Shown: positions 1 to 7,862, counted from the stretch's first letter. The stretch: DNA of 20,493 nucleotides from Rhodospirillaceae bacterium (GCA_013349735.1 DUZC01000009.1:1-20493), one strand, 5' to 3'. Made by a program: numbers and translations. Notes: generated by a model from the letters alone, not told the origin.

Positions 1-176
1 AGCCTTGCCATCTGTTCCATCTCCGCAAAGAGCGCCGGCAAAGGCCGCGGCAGATAGCTCTTTTGCTTATACATCGAACAGAAACTGCAGCGATTGTGAC
101 TGCAGCCCAGCGTCGCCTGAAGGATAAGATTGTCTCCTTCCGAAGGCGGTCGGTACAGAGGCATATGATAGGACAT
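1..176 (-). CDS. radical SAM protein, N-terminal part (cut by window edge)
   Basis: This is a partial gene read leftward off the window edge; 58 codons are visible. The N-terminus contains YRPPSEGDN followed by a cysteine cluster GCSHNRCSFC (Cys25, Cys30, Cys33; CX4CX2C spacing), then MYK. This matches the start of the COG1032-type radical SAM proteins, which hold a 4Fe-4S cluster and cleave S-adenosylmethionine. The substrate cannot be told from this fragment. The ATG shares one base with the stop codon of gor (TGATG), so the two are probably translationally coupled. An in-frame ATG four codons later (position 164) is an alternative start. The radical SAM assignment is fairly sure; the subfamily is inferred from the PPSE plus CX4CX2C pattern. 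Confidence 0.8.
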   Translation of the reverse strand, partial: MSYHMPLYRPPSEGDNLILQATLGCSHNRCSFCSMYKQKSYLPRPLPALFAEMEQMAR

Positions 177-1564
177 CAGGACGGCGGCGGGGGATCAGCG
201 CGCTTTTCACGCAGGGTTACGAACTCTTCGGCGGCCGTGGGATGGATGCCGATGGTGGCGTCAAAATGCGCCTTGGTGGCCCCGGCCTTCATCGCAATGG
301 CCAGTCCTTGAACGATTTCCGGCGCATCACTGCCGACCATATGACAGCCGACAACCGTCTGATCTTCCTGCCTGACCACCAGTTTCATCATGGTCCGTTC
401 GTCACGGCCGGACAGGGTGTGGCGCATCGAACGAAAGCGGGTCACATAGACATCGACGGCACCAAAACGCTGGCGCGCCTCGGTCTCGGCCAAGCCAACC
501 GTCCCCACCGGCGGCTGCGAGAACACCGCCGACGGAATATTTTCATAATCCGCCGGCTGTGGCGTGCCATTAAACAGGGTCTCGACCAGACAGCGCGCCT
601 CGGCGATGGCCACAGGCGTCAGATTCATCCGGTTGGTGACATCCCCCACGGCAAAGATTGAGGGAACCGAACTTTGCGAAAACCGGTCCACCACCACCGC
701 GCCTTCGCCATCCAATTTCACGCCCAATTCGGCCAACCCCAATCCCTGGCTATTGGGTTTACGTCCGGTGGCGTAAAGCACCTGATCAACCTCGAGCAGA
801 CTGGGCGCAGCAGCGTCCTTGGTTTTCAATTTCAGTCGCAGCCCGCCCTCGGCCCGCCGCTCAATCGAGGTCACCTGGGTTCCCCAGCGCAAATCGATAC
901 CTTTTTTCTGCATTTCTTCGGCCAGACAAACGGCAATATCATCGTCAAACCCGCGCAGCAGGGTATCACCCCGGACCAGTTGCACCACCTCGGCGCCAAA
1001 GGCATTGAAAATTCCAGCGAACTCGACGGCGATATAGCCTCCGCCCACCACCGCCACCCGCTGCGGCAGCTGCGGCAAATCGAGCGCCTCATTTGAGCTG
1101 ATGGCCAGTTCGATGCCAGGAATTGCCGGTAAATGCGGCCAACTGCCGGTCGCGATCAGGATGCGCTCGGCGCTATGCTGTTGGCCATTGATCTCGACCC
1201 GATGGGCATCCACCAGCTTGGCTCGCCCTTCCAGCAGCGAAACCCCGGACTCGTGCAGCATGCGCAAATAGACGCCGTTCAAGCGGGCCAGTTCCTGATC
1301 TTTGGCCGCAATCAGCCGCGGCCAGTCATGGCTGGCGGCCCCAAGGGACCAGCCATAGCCGTTGGCATCATGGAAATCCTCGGCGAAATGGCTGCCGATG
1401 ACCAAAAGCTTTTTTGGCACGCAACCGCGCAAAACACAGGTGCCGCCAACCCGCGACTCCTCAGCGATGGCTACCTTGGCCCCATAGCTGGCGGCCATGC
1501 GACTGGCCCTGACCCCGCCCGACCCGGCACCGATCGTCAAGAGATCAAAGTCATAGCCTGCCAT
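176..1564 (-). CDS. gor: glutathione-disulfide reductase
   Basis: This flavoprotein reduces glutathione disulfide to glutathione with NADPH in the cytoplasm. The 462 residues match the family length. Visible motifs are the FAD-binding GAGSGG (12-17), the redox-active disulfide GTCVLRGCVPKK (Cys43 and Cys48), the NADPH-binding GGGYIAVEFAG (174-184), and the C-terminal HPTAAEE (His441, Glu446), which completes the active site of the partner subunit. Arg198 and Arg204 sit where glutathione reductases bind the 2'-phosphate of NADPH, which argues against dihydrolipoamide dehydrogenase or another NAD-linked relative. It lies 17 nt downstream of yciB and overlaps the radical SAM start by one base, so it is probably part of a minus-strand operon containing an Rrf2 regulator. 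Confidence 0.95.
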   Translation of the reverse strand: MAGYDFDLLTIGAGSGGVRASRMAASYGAKVAIAEESRVGGTCVLRGCVPKKLLVIGSHFAEDFHDANGYGWSLGAASHDWPRLIAAKDQELARLNGVYLRMLHESGVSLLEGRAKLVDAHRVEINGQQHSAERILIATGSWPHLPAIPGIELAISSNEALDLPQLPQRVAVVGGGYIAVEFAGIFNAFGAEVVQLVRGDTLLRGFDDDIAVCLAEEMQKKGIDLRWGTQVTSIERRAEGGLRLKLKTKDAAAPSLLEVDQVLYATGRKPNSQGLGLAELGVKLDGEGAVVVDRFSQSSVPSIFAVGDVTNRMNLTPVAIAEARCLVETLFNGTPQPADYENIPSAVFSQPPVGTVGLAETEARQRFGAVDVYVTRFRSMRHTLSGRDERTMMKLVVRQEDQTVVGCHMVGSDAPEIVQGLAIAMKAGATKAHFDATIGIHPTAAEEFVTLREKRADPPPPS

Positions 1565-1581
1565 CCGCCAACTCCTTCCTG

Positions 1582-2124
1582 TCAGTCACCCGTCACCTGA
1601 TGCTGACGCAGCAAGCGCCATTGCGCCAGCATAAACAAAATCGTAGCCATAATGCTGCCGGGCACCTTCCAAATCACCCATAGGTCGGTGGACAGCCATC
1701 GCCGCGCCCCTTCGTTCGCCAGGGCCATCACCAGAAAAAAGATCACGAACCGCCAGGATAGGCGCCGCCATCCTCCATCATCCAACTGCAACCCCGATCC
1801 CATCAGCGATTTCAGCACCGGCTTCCCGCTAGCCAGACCGCCGGCCAGAAGCGTGGCGAACAAACCATAGATGATGGTGGGCTTAAGCTTGATGAAGTTT
1901 TCATCTTGCAGCCAAAGGGTCAGCCCTCCGAAAATCAGGACCATCACGGTGGTGATCAACAGAAGCGGGGAAACCCGCAGCCCCATCACCAGACTACCAA
2001 TAATCGCCAGGATCGTCGCGGCCATCAGCGCGGCCGTGGCGACAAACATGCCGCCGGCAAAATAGGCCAGTAAAAAAACCAGAAGAGGACCGTAATCAAA
2101 GACCGGCTGGAAAGAGCGGGGCAT
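1582..2124 (-). CDS. yciB: YciB/IspA family inner-membrane protein (septation protein A)
   Basis: This is a polytopic inner-membrane protein of about 180 residues with several hydrophobic helices. Family marks are the LKPTIIYGLFA segment near residue 80 and the C-terminal ANEGARRWLSTDLWVIWK block followed by a last helix. YciB (also called intracellular septation protein A) is linked to envelope synthesis and cell division, but its biochemical role is not settled. I start at the ATG giving MPRSFQPVFDYGP, because this matches the family N-terminus and lies 7 nt after the Rrf2 stop. An upstream in-frame start at 2178 would overlap the regulator by about 47 nt and add an atypical extension. The close spacing on both sides suggests co-transcription with the rrf2 gene and gor. 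Confidence 0.88.
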   Translation of the reverse strand: MPRSFQPVFDYGPLLVFLLAYFAGGMFVATAALMAATILAIIGSLVMGLRVSPLLLITTVMVLIFGGLTLWLQDENFIKLKPTIIYGLFATLLAGGLASGKPVLKSLMGSGLQLDDGGWRRLSWRFVIFFLVMALANEGARRWLSTDLWVIWKVPGSIMATILFMLAQWRLLRQHQVTGD

Positions 2125-2131
2125 TGAACGC

Positions 2132-2581
2132 TCAGATATCGTAGACAAGAACTGGCTTACCTTGGCCGATCCGGGCAATCATATCGGCCAGCGAGGTGTT
2201 ATCAAGAATGCTGGCGATGGCATCGCGGACATCCTGCATTACACTGCGCACCGAACAGCCTGCCTCGTCAACGCAATCGGTACAGCGCCGATAGGCGGTG
2301 TGCGACACACAGGCGACCGGAGCCAAGGGGCCGTCGAGAATACGCACGATCTCGCCAACCGTGATCCGCGTCGCCGGACGCGCCAGCACATAGCCACCCC
2401 CTTTGCCTTTTTTCGAAGACAGCAGACCCTGGTTCTTCATTTCCAGCAAAATGGCATCAAGGAATTTTTTCGGAATATGTTCAGATTCGGCAACATCCGC
2501 GATCAGACTGGGCCCCTTGCCCTCGTTGATTGCCAGATGAACCATCGCCTTCAGTCCATATTTTGCCTTGCTCGACAGCAT
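2132..2581 (-). CDS. Rrf2 family transcriptional regulator
   Basis: This 149-residue DNA-binding regulator begins MLSSKAKYGLKAMVHLA, the typical Rrf2 winged-helix start, and has the wing motif KKGKGGGYVLARP (58-70). The C-terminal part has four cysteines, Cys91, Cys100, Cys103 and Cys109, in ACVSHTAYRRC and CVDEAGC. IscR, NsrR and RirA use cysteines in this region to bind an iron-sulfur cluster, so redox or Fe-S sensing is likely. The spacing differs from IscR, so I do not assign a specific member; a CymR-like role in sulfur metabolism is also possible. It sits 50 nt after glmS and 7 nt before yciB, and the nearby gor suggests a redox-linked regulon, which is an inference. Confidence 0.9.
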   Translation of the reverse strand: MLSSKAKYGLKAMVHLAINEGKGPSLIADVAESEHIPKKFLDAILLEMKNQGLLSSKKGKGGGYVLARPATRITVGEIVRILDGPLAPVACVSHTAYRRCTDCVDEAGCSVRSVMQDVRDAIASILDNTSLADMIARIGQGKPVLVYDI

Positions 2582-2631
2582 CGCCCCACCTAAACAGCCG
2601 CTTGCATTTCGCCATTAGAAACCGGCGCGTT

Positions 2632-4452
2632 TTACTCCACCGTCACACTCTTGGCCAGATTGCGCGGCTGATCAACATCGGTTCCTTTGGCCACCGCCAC
2701 ATAATAAGCCAGCAACTGCACGGGAATCGCATAAAGAATTGGCGCAACAAAGGAATCGACATCGGGCAAGGCTACGCAACTGGCATTTACGCCCAACCGA
2801 TCGACCCCCGCAGCATCCGAGAAGAACAGCACTTTGCCGCCGCGGGCCACCACTTCCTGGACATTTGACGCCGTCTTATCAAAAAGCTCATCACTGGGAG
2901 CCAGGACAATGACCGGTACCGCTTCGTCAATCAGAGCGATCGGCCCATGCTTCAACTCGCCGGCCGCATAGCCTTCGGCATGGATATAGCTGACTTCTTT
3001 CAGCTTCAGGGCCCCCTCCAGGGCAATGGGGTAATTACTGCCCCGCCCCAGATAAAGTACATCGCGGGCCCCGACCAAATCATCGGCGAGGGCTTTGAAG
3101 CGTCCCTCATGCACCAGCACATCGGCGACCCGCGCCGGCACTTCGACCAATGCCGAGGACAGCCGCGCTTCGGTGGCATGATCGATGCTGTCTCGGCTGC
3201 GGGCCAGAGCCAGGGCCAGACAAGCCAGAACCGTCAGCTGGGTGGTAAAGGCTTTGGTCGAGGCGACGCCGATTTCCGGCCCGGCTACCGTTTGCAGAAC
3301 CACATCGGATTCCCGGGCAATGGTGGATTCGGGAACATTAACCAAACAGAGGATATGTTGTCCCTGCGCCCGGCAATAGCGCAGAGCCGCCAGCGTATCT
3401 GCGGTTTCACCCGACTGTGAAATAAACAGGGCCAACCCGCCCGGTGTCATGGGCGGATTACGATAGCGAAACTCCGAAGCGATATCGACCTCGACCGGCA
3501 GGCGGGCAAGTTGCTCAATCCAGTATTTAGCCACCATACCGGCATAATAAGACGTACCGCAGGCAATGATGCTGACCTTCTGAACGGCCTTCAAAGCAAA
3601 GGGCAAAGTGGCAAGACTGATGGTCCGGCTGGTCGGGTTGAGCATCGTGTTCAGCGTATCGCCGATGGCCTGCGGCTGCTCGAAGATTTCCTTATGCATG
3701 AAGTGGCGGTGACCATCTTTGCCCATCAGCGCGCCGGACAGCAAAGTCTGCTTGACCTCGCGAACCACCGGATGCCCTTCTCGATCCCGAATACTGGCCC
3801 CCTGATTGGATAAAATGGCCCAGTCGCCATCGGCCAGATAGCTGATCTTCTGGGTCAAGGGGGCCAGGGCCAGCGCATCTGACCCCAGATACATCTCGCC
3901 GGCCCCATAGCCGATCGCCAATGGACTGCCCCGTCGGGCCGCAATCAGCAGATCGGGACGTCCGGCAAAAAGAATGCCCAACGCAAAGGCCCCTTCGATC
4001 CGCTTCAGCGCCTTTTCTGTTGCCACCTCGGGCTCAAAGCCCTGTTCGAGGAAATGGCTGATTAATTGCACCACTGCCTCGGTGTCGGTGTCGCTTTCAA
4101 AATGATGGCCTGCCGCCGTCAGTTCGGCGCGCAAAGCCAGGAAATTTTCGATGATCCCATTATGCACCACCGCCACATGACGGGTCGCATGAGGATGCGC
4201 ATTGATTTCGTTCGGAACGCCATGGGTCGCCCAGCGGGTATGGCCGATGCCAATCGTTCCCGCCATCGGCTGTTCCACGAGCAAAGCCTCGAGATTGCAC
4301 AATTTGCCCTGGGCGCGGCGCCGCTCAATCTGCCCATCGACCAAGGTAGCGATCCCAGCGGAATCATACCCCCGATATTCCAGCCGCTTCAGCCCATCCA
4401 GCAATAAGGGAACGGCTGGGGACTGGCCGATAATACCGACAATACCGCACAT
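2632..4452 (-). CDS. glmS: glutamine--fructose-6-phosphate aminotransferase (isomerizing)
   Basis: GlmS makes glucosamine 6-phosphate from fructose 6-phosphate and glutamine, the first committed step to UDP-GlcNAc for peptidoglycan and lipopolysaccharide. The 606 residues cover the usual layout. At the N-terminus is a class II glutamine amidotransferase domain with nucleophile Cys2 (MCGIVGI), YRGYDSAG, HTRWATHG (71-78) and HNGIIEN (97-103). It is followed by two sugar isomerase (SIS) domains, with SQSGETADT in the first and EGALKLKEVSYIHAEGY in the second. The C-terminus ends NLAKSVTVE as expected. The start is 9 nt after the glmU stop, so the two genes form the classic glmU-glmS pair. There is no room upstream for a glmS ribozyme. 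Confidence 0.97.
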   Translation of the reverse strand: MCGIVGIIGQSPAVPLLLDGLKRLEYRGYDSAGIATLVDGQIERRRAQGKLCNLEALLVEQPMAGTIGIGHTRWATHGVPNEINAHPHATRHVAVVHNGIIENFLALRAELTAAGHHFESDTDTEAVVQLISHFLEQGFEPEVATEKALKRIEGAFALGILFAGRPDLLIAARRGSPLAIGYGAGEMYLGSDALALAPLTQKISYLADGDWAILSNQGASIRDREGHPVVREVKQTLLSGALMGKDGHRHFMHKEIFEQPQAIGDTLNTMLNPTSRTISLATLPFALKAVQKVSIIACGTSYYAGMVAKYWIEQLARLPVEVDIASEFRYRNPPMTPGGLALFISQSGETADTLAALRYCRAQGQHILCLVNVPESTIARESDVVLQTVAGPEIGVASTKAFTTQLTVLACLALALARSRDSIDHATEARLSSALVEVPARVADVLVHEGRFKALADDLVGARDVLYLGRGSNYPIALEGALKLKEVSYIHAEGYAAGELKHGPIALIDEAVPVIVLAPSDELFDKTASNVQEVVARGGKVLFFSDAAGVDRLGVNASCVALPDVDSFVAPILYAIPVQLLAYYVAVAKGTDVDQPRNLAKSVTVE

Positions 4453-4461
4453 TTCCTGCCC

Positions 4462-5817
4462 CTATTTCTTTTTGTCCGCGGCTTTTTCCGCGCGCTTGCG
4501 GGCACGGAAACGATCGGCCCAGCCCGGCAATTCCATCTGCGAACCCCGCGCCACGGCCAGCGCCCCCGCCGCCACATTCTTGGTAATCACCGATCCGGCA
4601 CCGATCACCGCGCCATCACCGATACTGACCGGCGCCACCAGAGAGCTGTTAGACCCAATAAAGGCGCCGGCCCCGATCTCGGTGGTTGATTTGACAAAGC
4701 CATCATAATTGCAGGTAATCGTGCCGGCACCAACATTGGCCCCGGCGCCGATGCGCGCGTCACCAATATAAGTCAGATGATTGACCTTCGCCCCGCTTGC
4801 CAGATCCGCATTCTTGATTTCGACAAAATTTCCCACATGGACCGCCTCGGCCAACCGTGCCCCCGGGCGCAGCCGGGCAAAGGGTCCGATTTGCGCACCG
4901 GCGCCAATTTCCGTGCCGGACAAATGGCAGAAGGGCCGGATCTGCACGCCATCACCAACCCGGACCCCTGGCTCGAAAAAGACCTGGGGGCCAATGGTAA
5001 CATCCTGACCCACTTGCGTATCCCAGGAGAAATAAACGGTTTTCGGGTCAAGAAGCGTCGCACCATTGGCCATGGCCCTGGCGCGCAAGGCGTCCTGAAC
5101 AATGGATTCGGCCACCGCCAGTTCAGCGCGGGAATTAATTCCCAGCAATTCTGATGTCGCACCTTCAACGACATCGCAGGATGCCCCCTCGGCACGCGCC
5201 AAAGCGACGAGATCGGTCAGGTAATATTCCCCTTTGGCATTGCGATTGTCTAAACGCCCCACCCAATCGAACAGCTTTTGGCCATCCACGGCCATCACGC
5301 CGGAATTGCAAAGCCCAATGTTTCTTTGCTGGGGGGTGGCGTCTTTATATTCGACAATCGCCTCCAGCCCCGCCGCTCCCATGACCAGCCGGCCATATTC
5401 ACCGGGATCGTCTGGACGAAAACCGAGGACCACCACCGCGGGGTTCGGGGCCTGTTGCCGGCGCGTCAGCATGGCCTGCAATGTGCTGCTGCTGATCAGC
5501 GGCGTGTCGCCATAGAGCACCAGAACCGTTCCAGTGAACCCGTCCAGCGCCGGCTTTGCCTGGGCCACCGCATGGCCGGTACCCAAACGCTGCTGCTGGA
5601 CAACCGTCGGATGGGGCGCCACCGCGGCTTCCACGCTCTCCATGCCCGGCCCCACCACCACCACCACCTGCTGGGGCTTTAACGATGACACGCCATCCAG
5701 CAAATGCTGAACCATAGGCCTTCCCGCTAAAGGATGCATGACCTTCGGCAAGTTGGACTTCATGCGTGTACCCATCCCTGCGGCAAGCAGAATGATGGCT
5801 AGGTTCTGATGAGACAT
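4462..5817 (-). CDS. glmU: bifunctional UDP-GlcNAc pyrophosphorylase / glucosamine-1-phosphate N-acetyltransferase
   Basis: GlmU acetylates glucosamine 1-phosphate and then couples it to UTP to give UDP-GlcNAc. The N-terminal nucleotidyltransferase half shows LLAAGMGTRMKS and LPKVMHPLAGRPM (residues about 10-35). The C-terminal half is a left-handed beta-helix with repeated hexapeptides such as IGAGAQIGPFARLRPGA, plus GNFVEIKNA and GAGTITCNYDG, which mark the acetyltransferase site. The ATG at 5817 gives 451 residues and the canonical start MSHQNLAIILLAAG. The frame stays open a further 42 codons upstream, but that extension has no family resemblance. It is the first gene of the minus-strand run leading to glmS and is divergent from the tRNA gene. 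Confidence 0.96.
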   Translation of the reverse strand: MSHQNLAIILLAAGMGTRMKSNLPKVMHPLAGRPMVQHLLDGVSSLKPQQVVVVVGPGMESVEAAVAPHPTVVQQQRLGTGHAVAQAKPALDGFTGTVLVLYGDTPLISSSTLQAMLTRRQQAPNPAVVVLGFRPDDPGEYGRLVMGAAGLEAIVEYKDATPQQRNIGLCNSGVMAVDGQKLFDWVGRLDNRNAKGEYYLTDLVALARAEGASCDVVEGATSELLGINSRAELAVAESIVQDALRARAMANGATLLDPKTVYFSWDTQVGQDVTIGPQVFFEPGVRVGDGVQIRPFCHLSGTEIGAGAQIGPFARLRPGARLAEAVHVGNFVEIKNADLASGAKVNHLTYIGDARIGAGANVGAGTITCNYDGFVKSTTEIGAGAFIGSNSSLVAPVSIGDGAVIGAGSVITKNVAAGALAVARGSQMELPGWADRFRARKRAEKAADKKK

Positions 5818-5928
5818 GGCAAGCCGATACCGGCGGCTGTTAGCAGACAGACCGGAAAGTGCCACAAACCGGCCGCGCTGACCATTCAATCTTTGTGTCG
5901 TTTGGTTACCTTCGCCGCAAGAGCTTGC

Positions 5929-5958
5929 TTGACAGCCTTCCAATCAGACCGGTACATA
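5929..5958 (+). promoter_or_regulatory. sigma-70-type promoter of the tRNA-Val gene
   Basis: A perfect -35 box TTGACA (5929-5934) is followed after 18 nt by TACATA (5953-5958), a weak -10 box. This places a transcript start about 10-15 nt before the mature tRNA 5' end. The -35 match and position are convincing; the -10 is a poor match to TATAAT. Confidence 0.55.
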
Positions 5959-5977
5959 TCCGGCCACTTCTGGGAAT

Positions 5978-6052
5978 GGGCGCTTAGCTCAGCGGGAGAG
6001 CACATCCTTCACACGGATGGGGTCACAGGTTCAATCCCTGTAGCGCCCACCA
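5978..6052 (+). tRNA. tRNA-Val (anticodon CAC)
   Basis: A full cloverleaf can be drawn. The 7-bp acceptor stem is GGGCGCT paired with AGCGCCC, and the D arm is GCTC/GAGC. The anticodon stem is CATCC/GGATG with loop TTCACAC, so the anticodon is CAC and reads the valine codon GTG. The T arm is ACAGG/CCTGT with loop TTCAATC. The discriminator A and CCA are encoded (6049-6052). A short TTAGG/CCTAA inverted repeat followed by T residues lies just downstream (about 6066-6080) and may act as a weak terminator. Confidence 0.96.
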
Positions 6053-6183
6053 TTCCCGACAAGGTTTAGGCCCTAATTTTCCTTTTCCTTGAGCGATTTA
6101 TCAAAAACGCATCAGGCGGAACGGTGTCTCCTAAAGTTAGCCTTTGCCGACCCCGCCGGTACCGTTGGGTCAACTGCTGAAGG

Positions 6184-6552
6184 TCACGCTTGCAACGCCC
6201 GCATCAACCCTGCCGGATCACGATCGATCGCCATCAGCAACGCCCGTGCCGGGCCATCGGGAATGCGACGCCCCTGCTCCCAGTTGCGCAGCGTATGTGG
6301 GCTGATCTGGAAGGCCTGGGCAAAGCGGTCCTGCGATAAGCCGGTCTTTGCCCGGATCGCCGCGACGTCAATCGGCATCACCACGCGCAAGCGGCCATCG
6401 GCCAGTGCCTGCTCAAAATCGACGCCTTCCGTCTCGCTCTTGTCCTCGGCGGCATGGCGGGCAATGTCTTCATCCATCGTCGCCGACAAAATCTTGCGGT
6501 CAGTGCGGGCGTTAGTGCGGATTTGATCCGCCGAATACCTTGCCATAGACAT
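6184..6552 (-). CDS. XRE-family helix-turn-helix antitoxin of a BrnT-type toxin-antitoxin pair
   Basis: This 122-residue protein has a charged N-terminal part, expected to contact the toxin. A C-terminal helix-turn-helix of the XRE/HigA type follows at about 62-100: IRAKTGLSQDRFAQAF, then ISPHTLRNWEQGRRIPDGPA. Its likely roles are to neutralise the BrnT protein encoded just upstream and to repress the shared promoter. The ATG at 6552 is preceded by AAGGAAAGGG, and its coding sequence overlaps the end of the toxin gene by 41 nt; an ATG two codons later is possible. The frame is open further upstream, but that stretch is antisense-like and lies within the toxin gene. Classical BrnA antitoxins carry a ribbon-helix-helix domain, so this pairing is a variant. 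The DNA-binding assignment is sure; the antitoxin role is inferred from context. Confidence 0.85.
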   Translation of the reverse strand: MSMARYSADQIRTNARTDRKILSATMDEDIARHAAEDKSETEGVDFEQALADGRLRVVMPIDVAAIRAKTGLSQDRFAQAFQISPHTLRNWEQGRRIPDGPARALLMAIDRDPAGLMRALQA

Positions 6553-6802
6553 CCCTTTCCTTGCGGTTGGCGCGACGGGCGGAAATAATTCGCCGCACCT
6601 CTCTGCGCCATGTGTAGACGACAAACAAGATATCGGCTCCCACGCGTCCAATCGCTTGAATGCGCCGTTCCCCATAGTCGGTTCGAGTATCATCCATCTC
6701 AAGAACCGGAGCCTCGAAAATCCTGGCCGCATGGGCGAAGTCAAAGCCGCGCTCGCGCAGATTGTCCTCGTTCTTTTCGTCGTCCCATTCAAACATTCGC
6801 AA
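6512..6802 (-). CDS. brnT: BrnT family toxin (DUF497)
   Basis: This 96-residue protein follows the BrnT/DUF497 pattern: an N-terminal FEWDDEKNEDNLRERGFDFA, a central DYGERRIQAIG, then ILFVVYTWR and the terminal block RRIISARRANRKERDVYG. BrnT toxins have a RelE-like fold and act as ribonucleases that arrest growth; that activity is inferred from the family. The ATG is preceded by AGGG at a suitable distance. The toxin gene comes first and its 3' end overlaps the XRE antitoxin gene. A promoter and an imperfect palindrome lie directly upstream, consistent with autoregulation. Confidence 0.9.
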   Translation of the reverse strand: MRMFEWDDEKNEDNLRERGFDFAHAARIFEAPVLEMDDTRTDYGERRIQAIGRVGADILFVVYTWRREVRRIISARRANRKERDVYGKVFGGSNPH

Positions 6803-6813
6803 AGCCCTAGGTC

Positions 6814-6849
6814 AATGGCGCATATACGTCATTGGCTTAGTATTGGCAA
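6814..6849 (-). promoter_or_regulatory. putative promoter and operator of the BrnT/XRE operon
   Basis: Read on the minus strand, TTGCCA (6849-6844) and TATATG (6826-6821) are separated by 17 nt and resemble -35 and -10 boxes. The -10 lies inside an imperfect 20-bp palindrome (6814-6833, AATGGCGCATATACGTCATT, 16 of 20 positions symmetric). Such a site over the -10 box would suit repression by the toxin-antitoxin complex. This is inferred from sequence only. Confidence 0.45.
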
Positions 6850-7058
6850 GGGGGGATAAGAATGGCGCGCGCTTGATGCGTTTGGTAAGCATAGGCGCCA
6901 ATCCGAACGGGCGTACTCTCCATTCACGCTCATCTGCTAAAATTTGCAGACTATGCCTGCTGCCGCTGGCGGGCCCACCTATGTCACAGAACTGAAACAG
7001 ACGGGCCTTTGCGGATAAGGTATATGGCGGGAGAGCCACTATCGAGGATTACACCATC

Positions 7059-7391
7059 ATGGACATGACTGTCGAAGACAATGGCGGCATCTTTCAGATT
7101 ACTCTGGCCGGCAAACTGGACGCCAAGGGTGCCGAGGCCATCGAACTGAAATTCACCGCAAGCGTCTCCAATAAGGACCGGGTGGCGGTGAGCCTGACCG
7201 CTGTCGATTACATCGCCTCCATCGGCATCCGCATCCTGGTCATGGCCGGCAAGACCTTGGCGCGCCGCGGTGGCAAGCTGGTCCTGTTTGGCGCCCCCGA
7301 GACCGTGTCCAAGGTGCTGACCGCCGCCGGCCTGACGGAAATCGTGCCCCTGGTCGACAGTTGGGATCAGGCTGTAGCCTTACTGGCTTGA
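7059..7391 (+). CDS. STAS-domain anti-sigma factor antagonist (RsbV-like)
   Basis: This single-domain STAS protein of 110 residues is the phosphorylatable switch of a partner-switching module. When unphosphorylated, such proteins bind the anti-sigma kinase and free its target. The core motif is VDYIASIGIRIL (49-60); Ser54 aligns with the serine phosphorylated in SpoIIAA/RsbV-type proteins. The second serine often seen beside it is replaced by Ile. GKLVLFGAP and the terminal helix complete the fold. The stop codon is 3 nt before the start of the ATPase gene, so the two are co-translated. A purine-rich GAGG lies about 11 nt before the ATG. The opposing phosphatase downstream is its likely activator. 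Confidence 0.92.
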   Translation: MDMTVEDNGGIFQITLAGKLDAKGAEAIELKFTASVSNKDRVAVSLTAVDYIASIGIRILVMAGKTLARRGGKLVLFGAPETVSKVLTAAGLTEIVPLVDSWDQAVALLA

Positions 7392-7394
7392 GCC

Positions 7395-7808
7395 ATGAGC
7401 GACGGACTGGCCCGCATCGAAGCCCAGGCGGATAAGGACGTCATCACGGACCTGGCGGAATGGGCCGAGGCCCGCGCCGCCCGGTTGGCGCTGAACGACG
7501 AGACCCAGAGTCTGATCCGTCTCTGCATCGAGGAAGCGGTGACCAACATCATCCGCCATGCCTATGACGACGGGCCGGCCCACCACGTCATCCGTGTTGA
7601 AAGCGGAACCGAGAACGGCGCCCCCTGTTTTATTGTCTCCGACGATGGCCGCCCCTTCGACCCGGTGGCCGCCGAAGAGCCGGGCCGCGAGGGCAACATT
7701 CTTGACGCCACCGTCGGGGGGCGGGGCATCCGCCTGATGCGGAAATTCACGAAAGCGATGCGTTACGATCGTCGGGATGGGCGGAACCACCTGACCCTAT
7801 TCTTTTAG
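7395..7808 (+). CDS. RsbW-like ATP-binding protein (anti-sigma factor / serine kinase)
   Basis: This 137-residue protein has a GHKL/HATPase_c fold. The N box is IEEAVTNIIRHAY (45-57, with Asn51), the G1 box is VSDDGRPFDP (81-90), and the glycine-rich G2 is GGRGIRLM (108-115). Proteins of this kind (RsbW, SpoIIAB) phosphorylate the partner STAS protein and sequester a sigma factor or another regulator. It follows the STAS gene by 3 nt in the order typical of rsbV-rsbW. No sigma factor gene is adjacent, so the final target is unknown. The gene ends on TAG inside the left arm of a long hairpin. Confidence 0.92.
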   Translation: MSDGLARIEAQADKDVITDLAEWAEARAARLALNDETQSLIRLCIEEAVTNIIRHAYDDGPAHHVIRVESGTENGAPCFIVSDDGRPFDPVAAEEPGREGNILDATVGGRGIRLMRKFTKAMRYDRRDGRNHLTLFF

Positions 7809-7850
7809 AGTTTTTCGCATTTTGACTGATCCAAAAAGCTGAAAAACTCT
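7807..7850. terminator. long hairpin at the 3' end of the RsbW-like gene
   Basis: AGAGTTTTTC (7807-7816) pairs perfectly with GAAAAACTCT (7841-7850). Most of the inner GCATTTTG / CAAAAAGC also pairs, with one mismatch and a bulge. The last two bases of the TAG stop codon form the first pairs of the stem. It probably protects or terminates the STAS-ATPase transcript. Confidence 0.5.
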
Positions 7851-7862
7851 TAAGCCAGAGGG

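Noticed and set aside
1133..1600. Plus-strand open frame of 155 codons
   Set aside because: It is antisense to gor, whose motifs are complete; no recognisable domain.
4453..4461. glmS ribozyme upstream of glmS
   Set aside because: Only 9 nt separate glmU and glmS, so there is no room; glmS ribozymes are mostly found in Gram-positive bacteria.
5278..5682. Open frame of 134 codons ending in a histidine run, plus strand
   Set aside because: It lies antisense within glmU; the histidine run comes from valine codons of glmU read backwards. No ribosome-binding site or family match.
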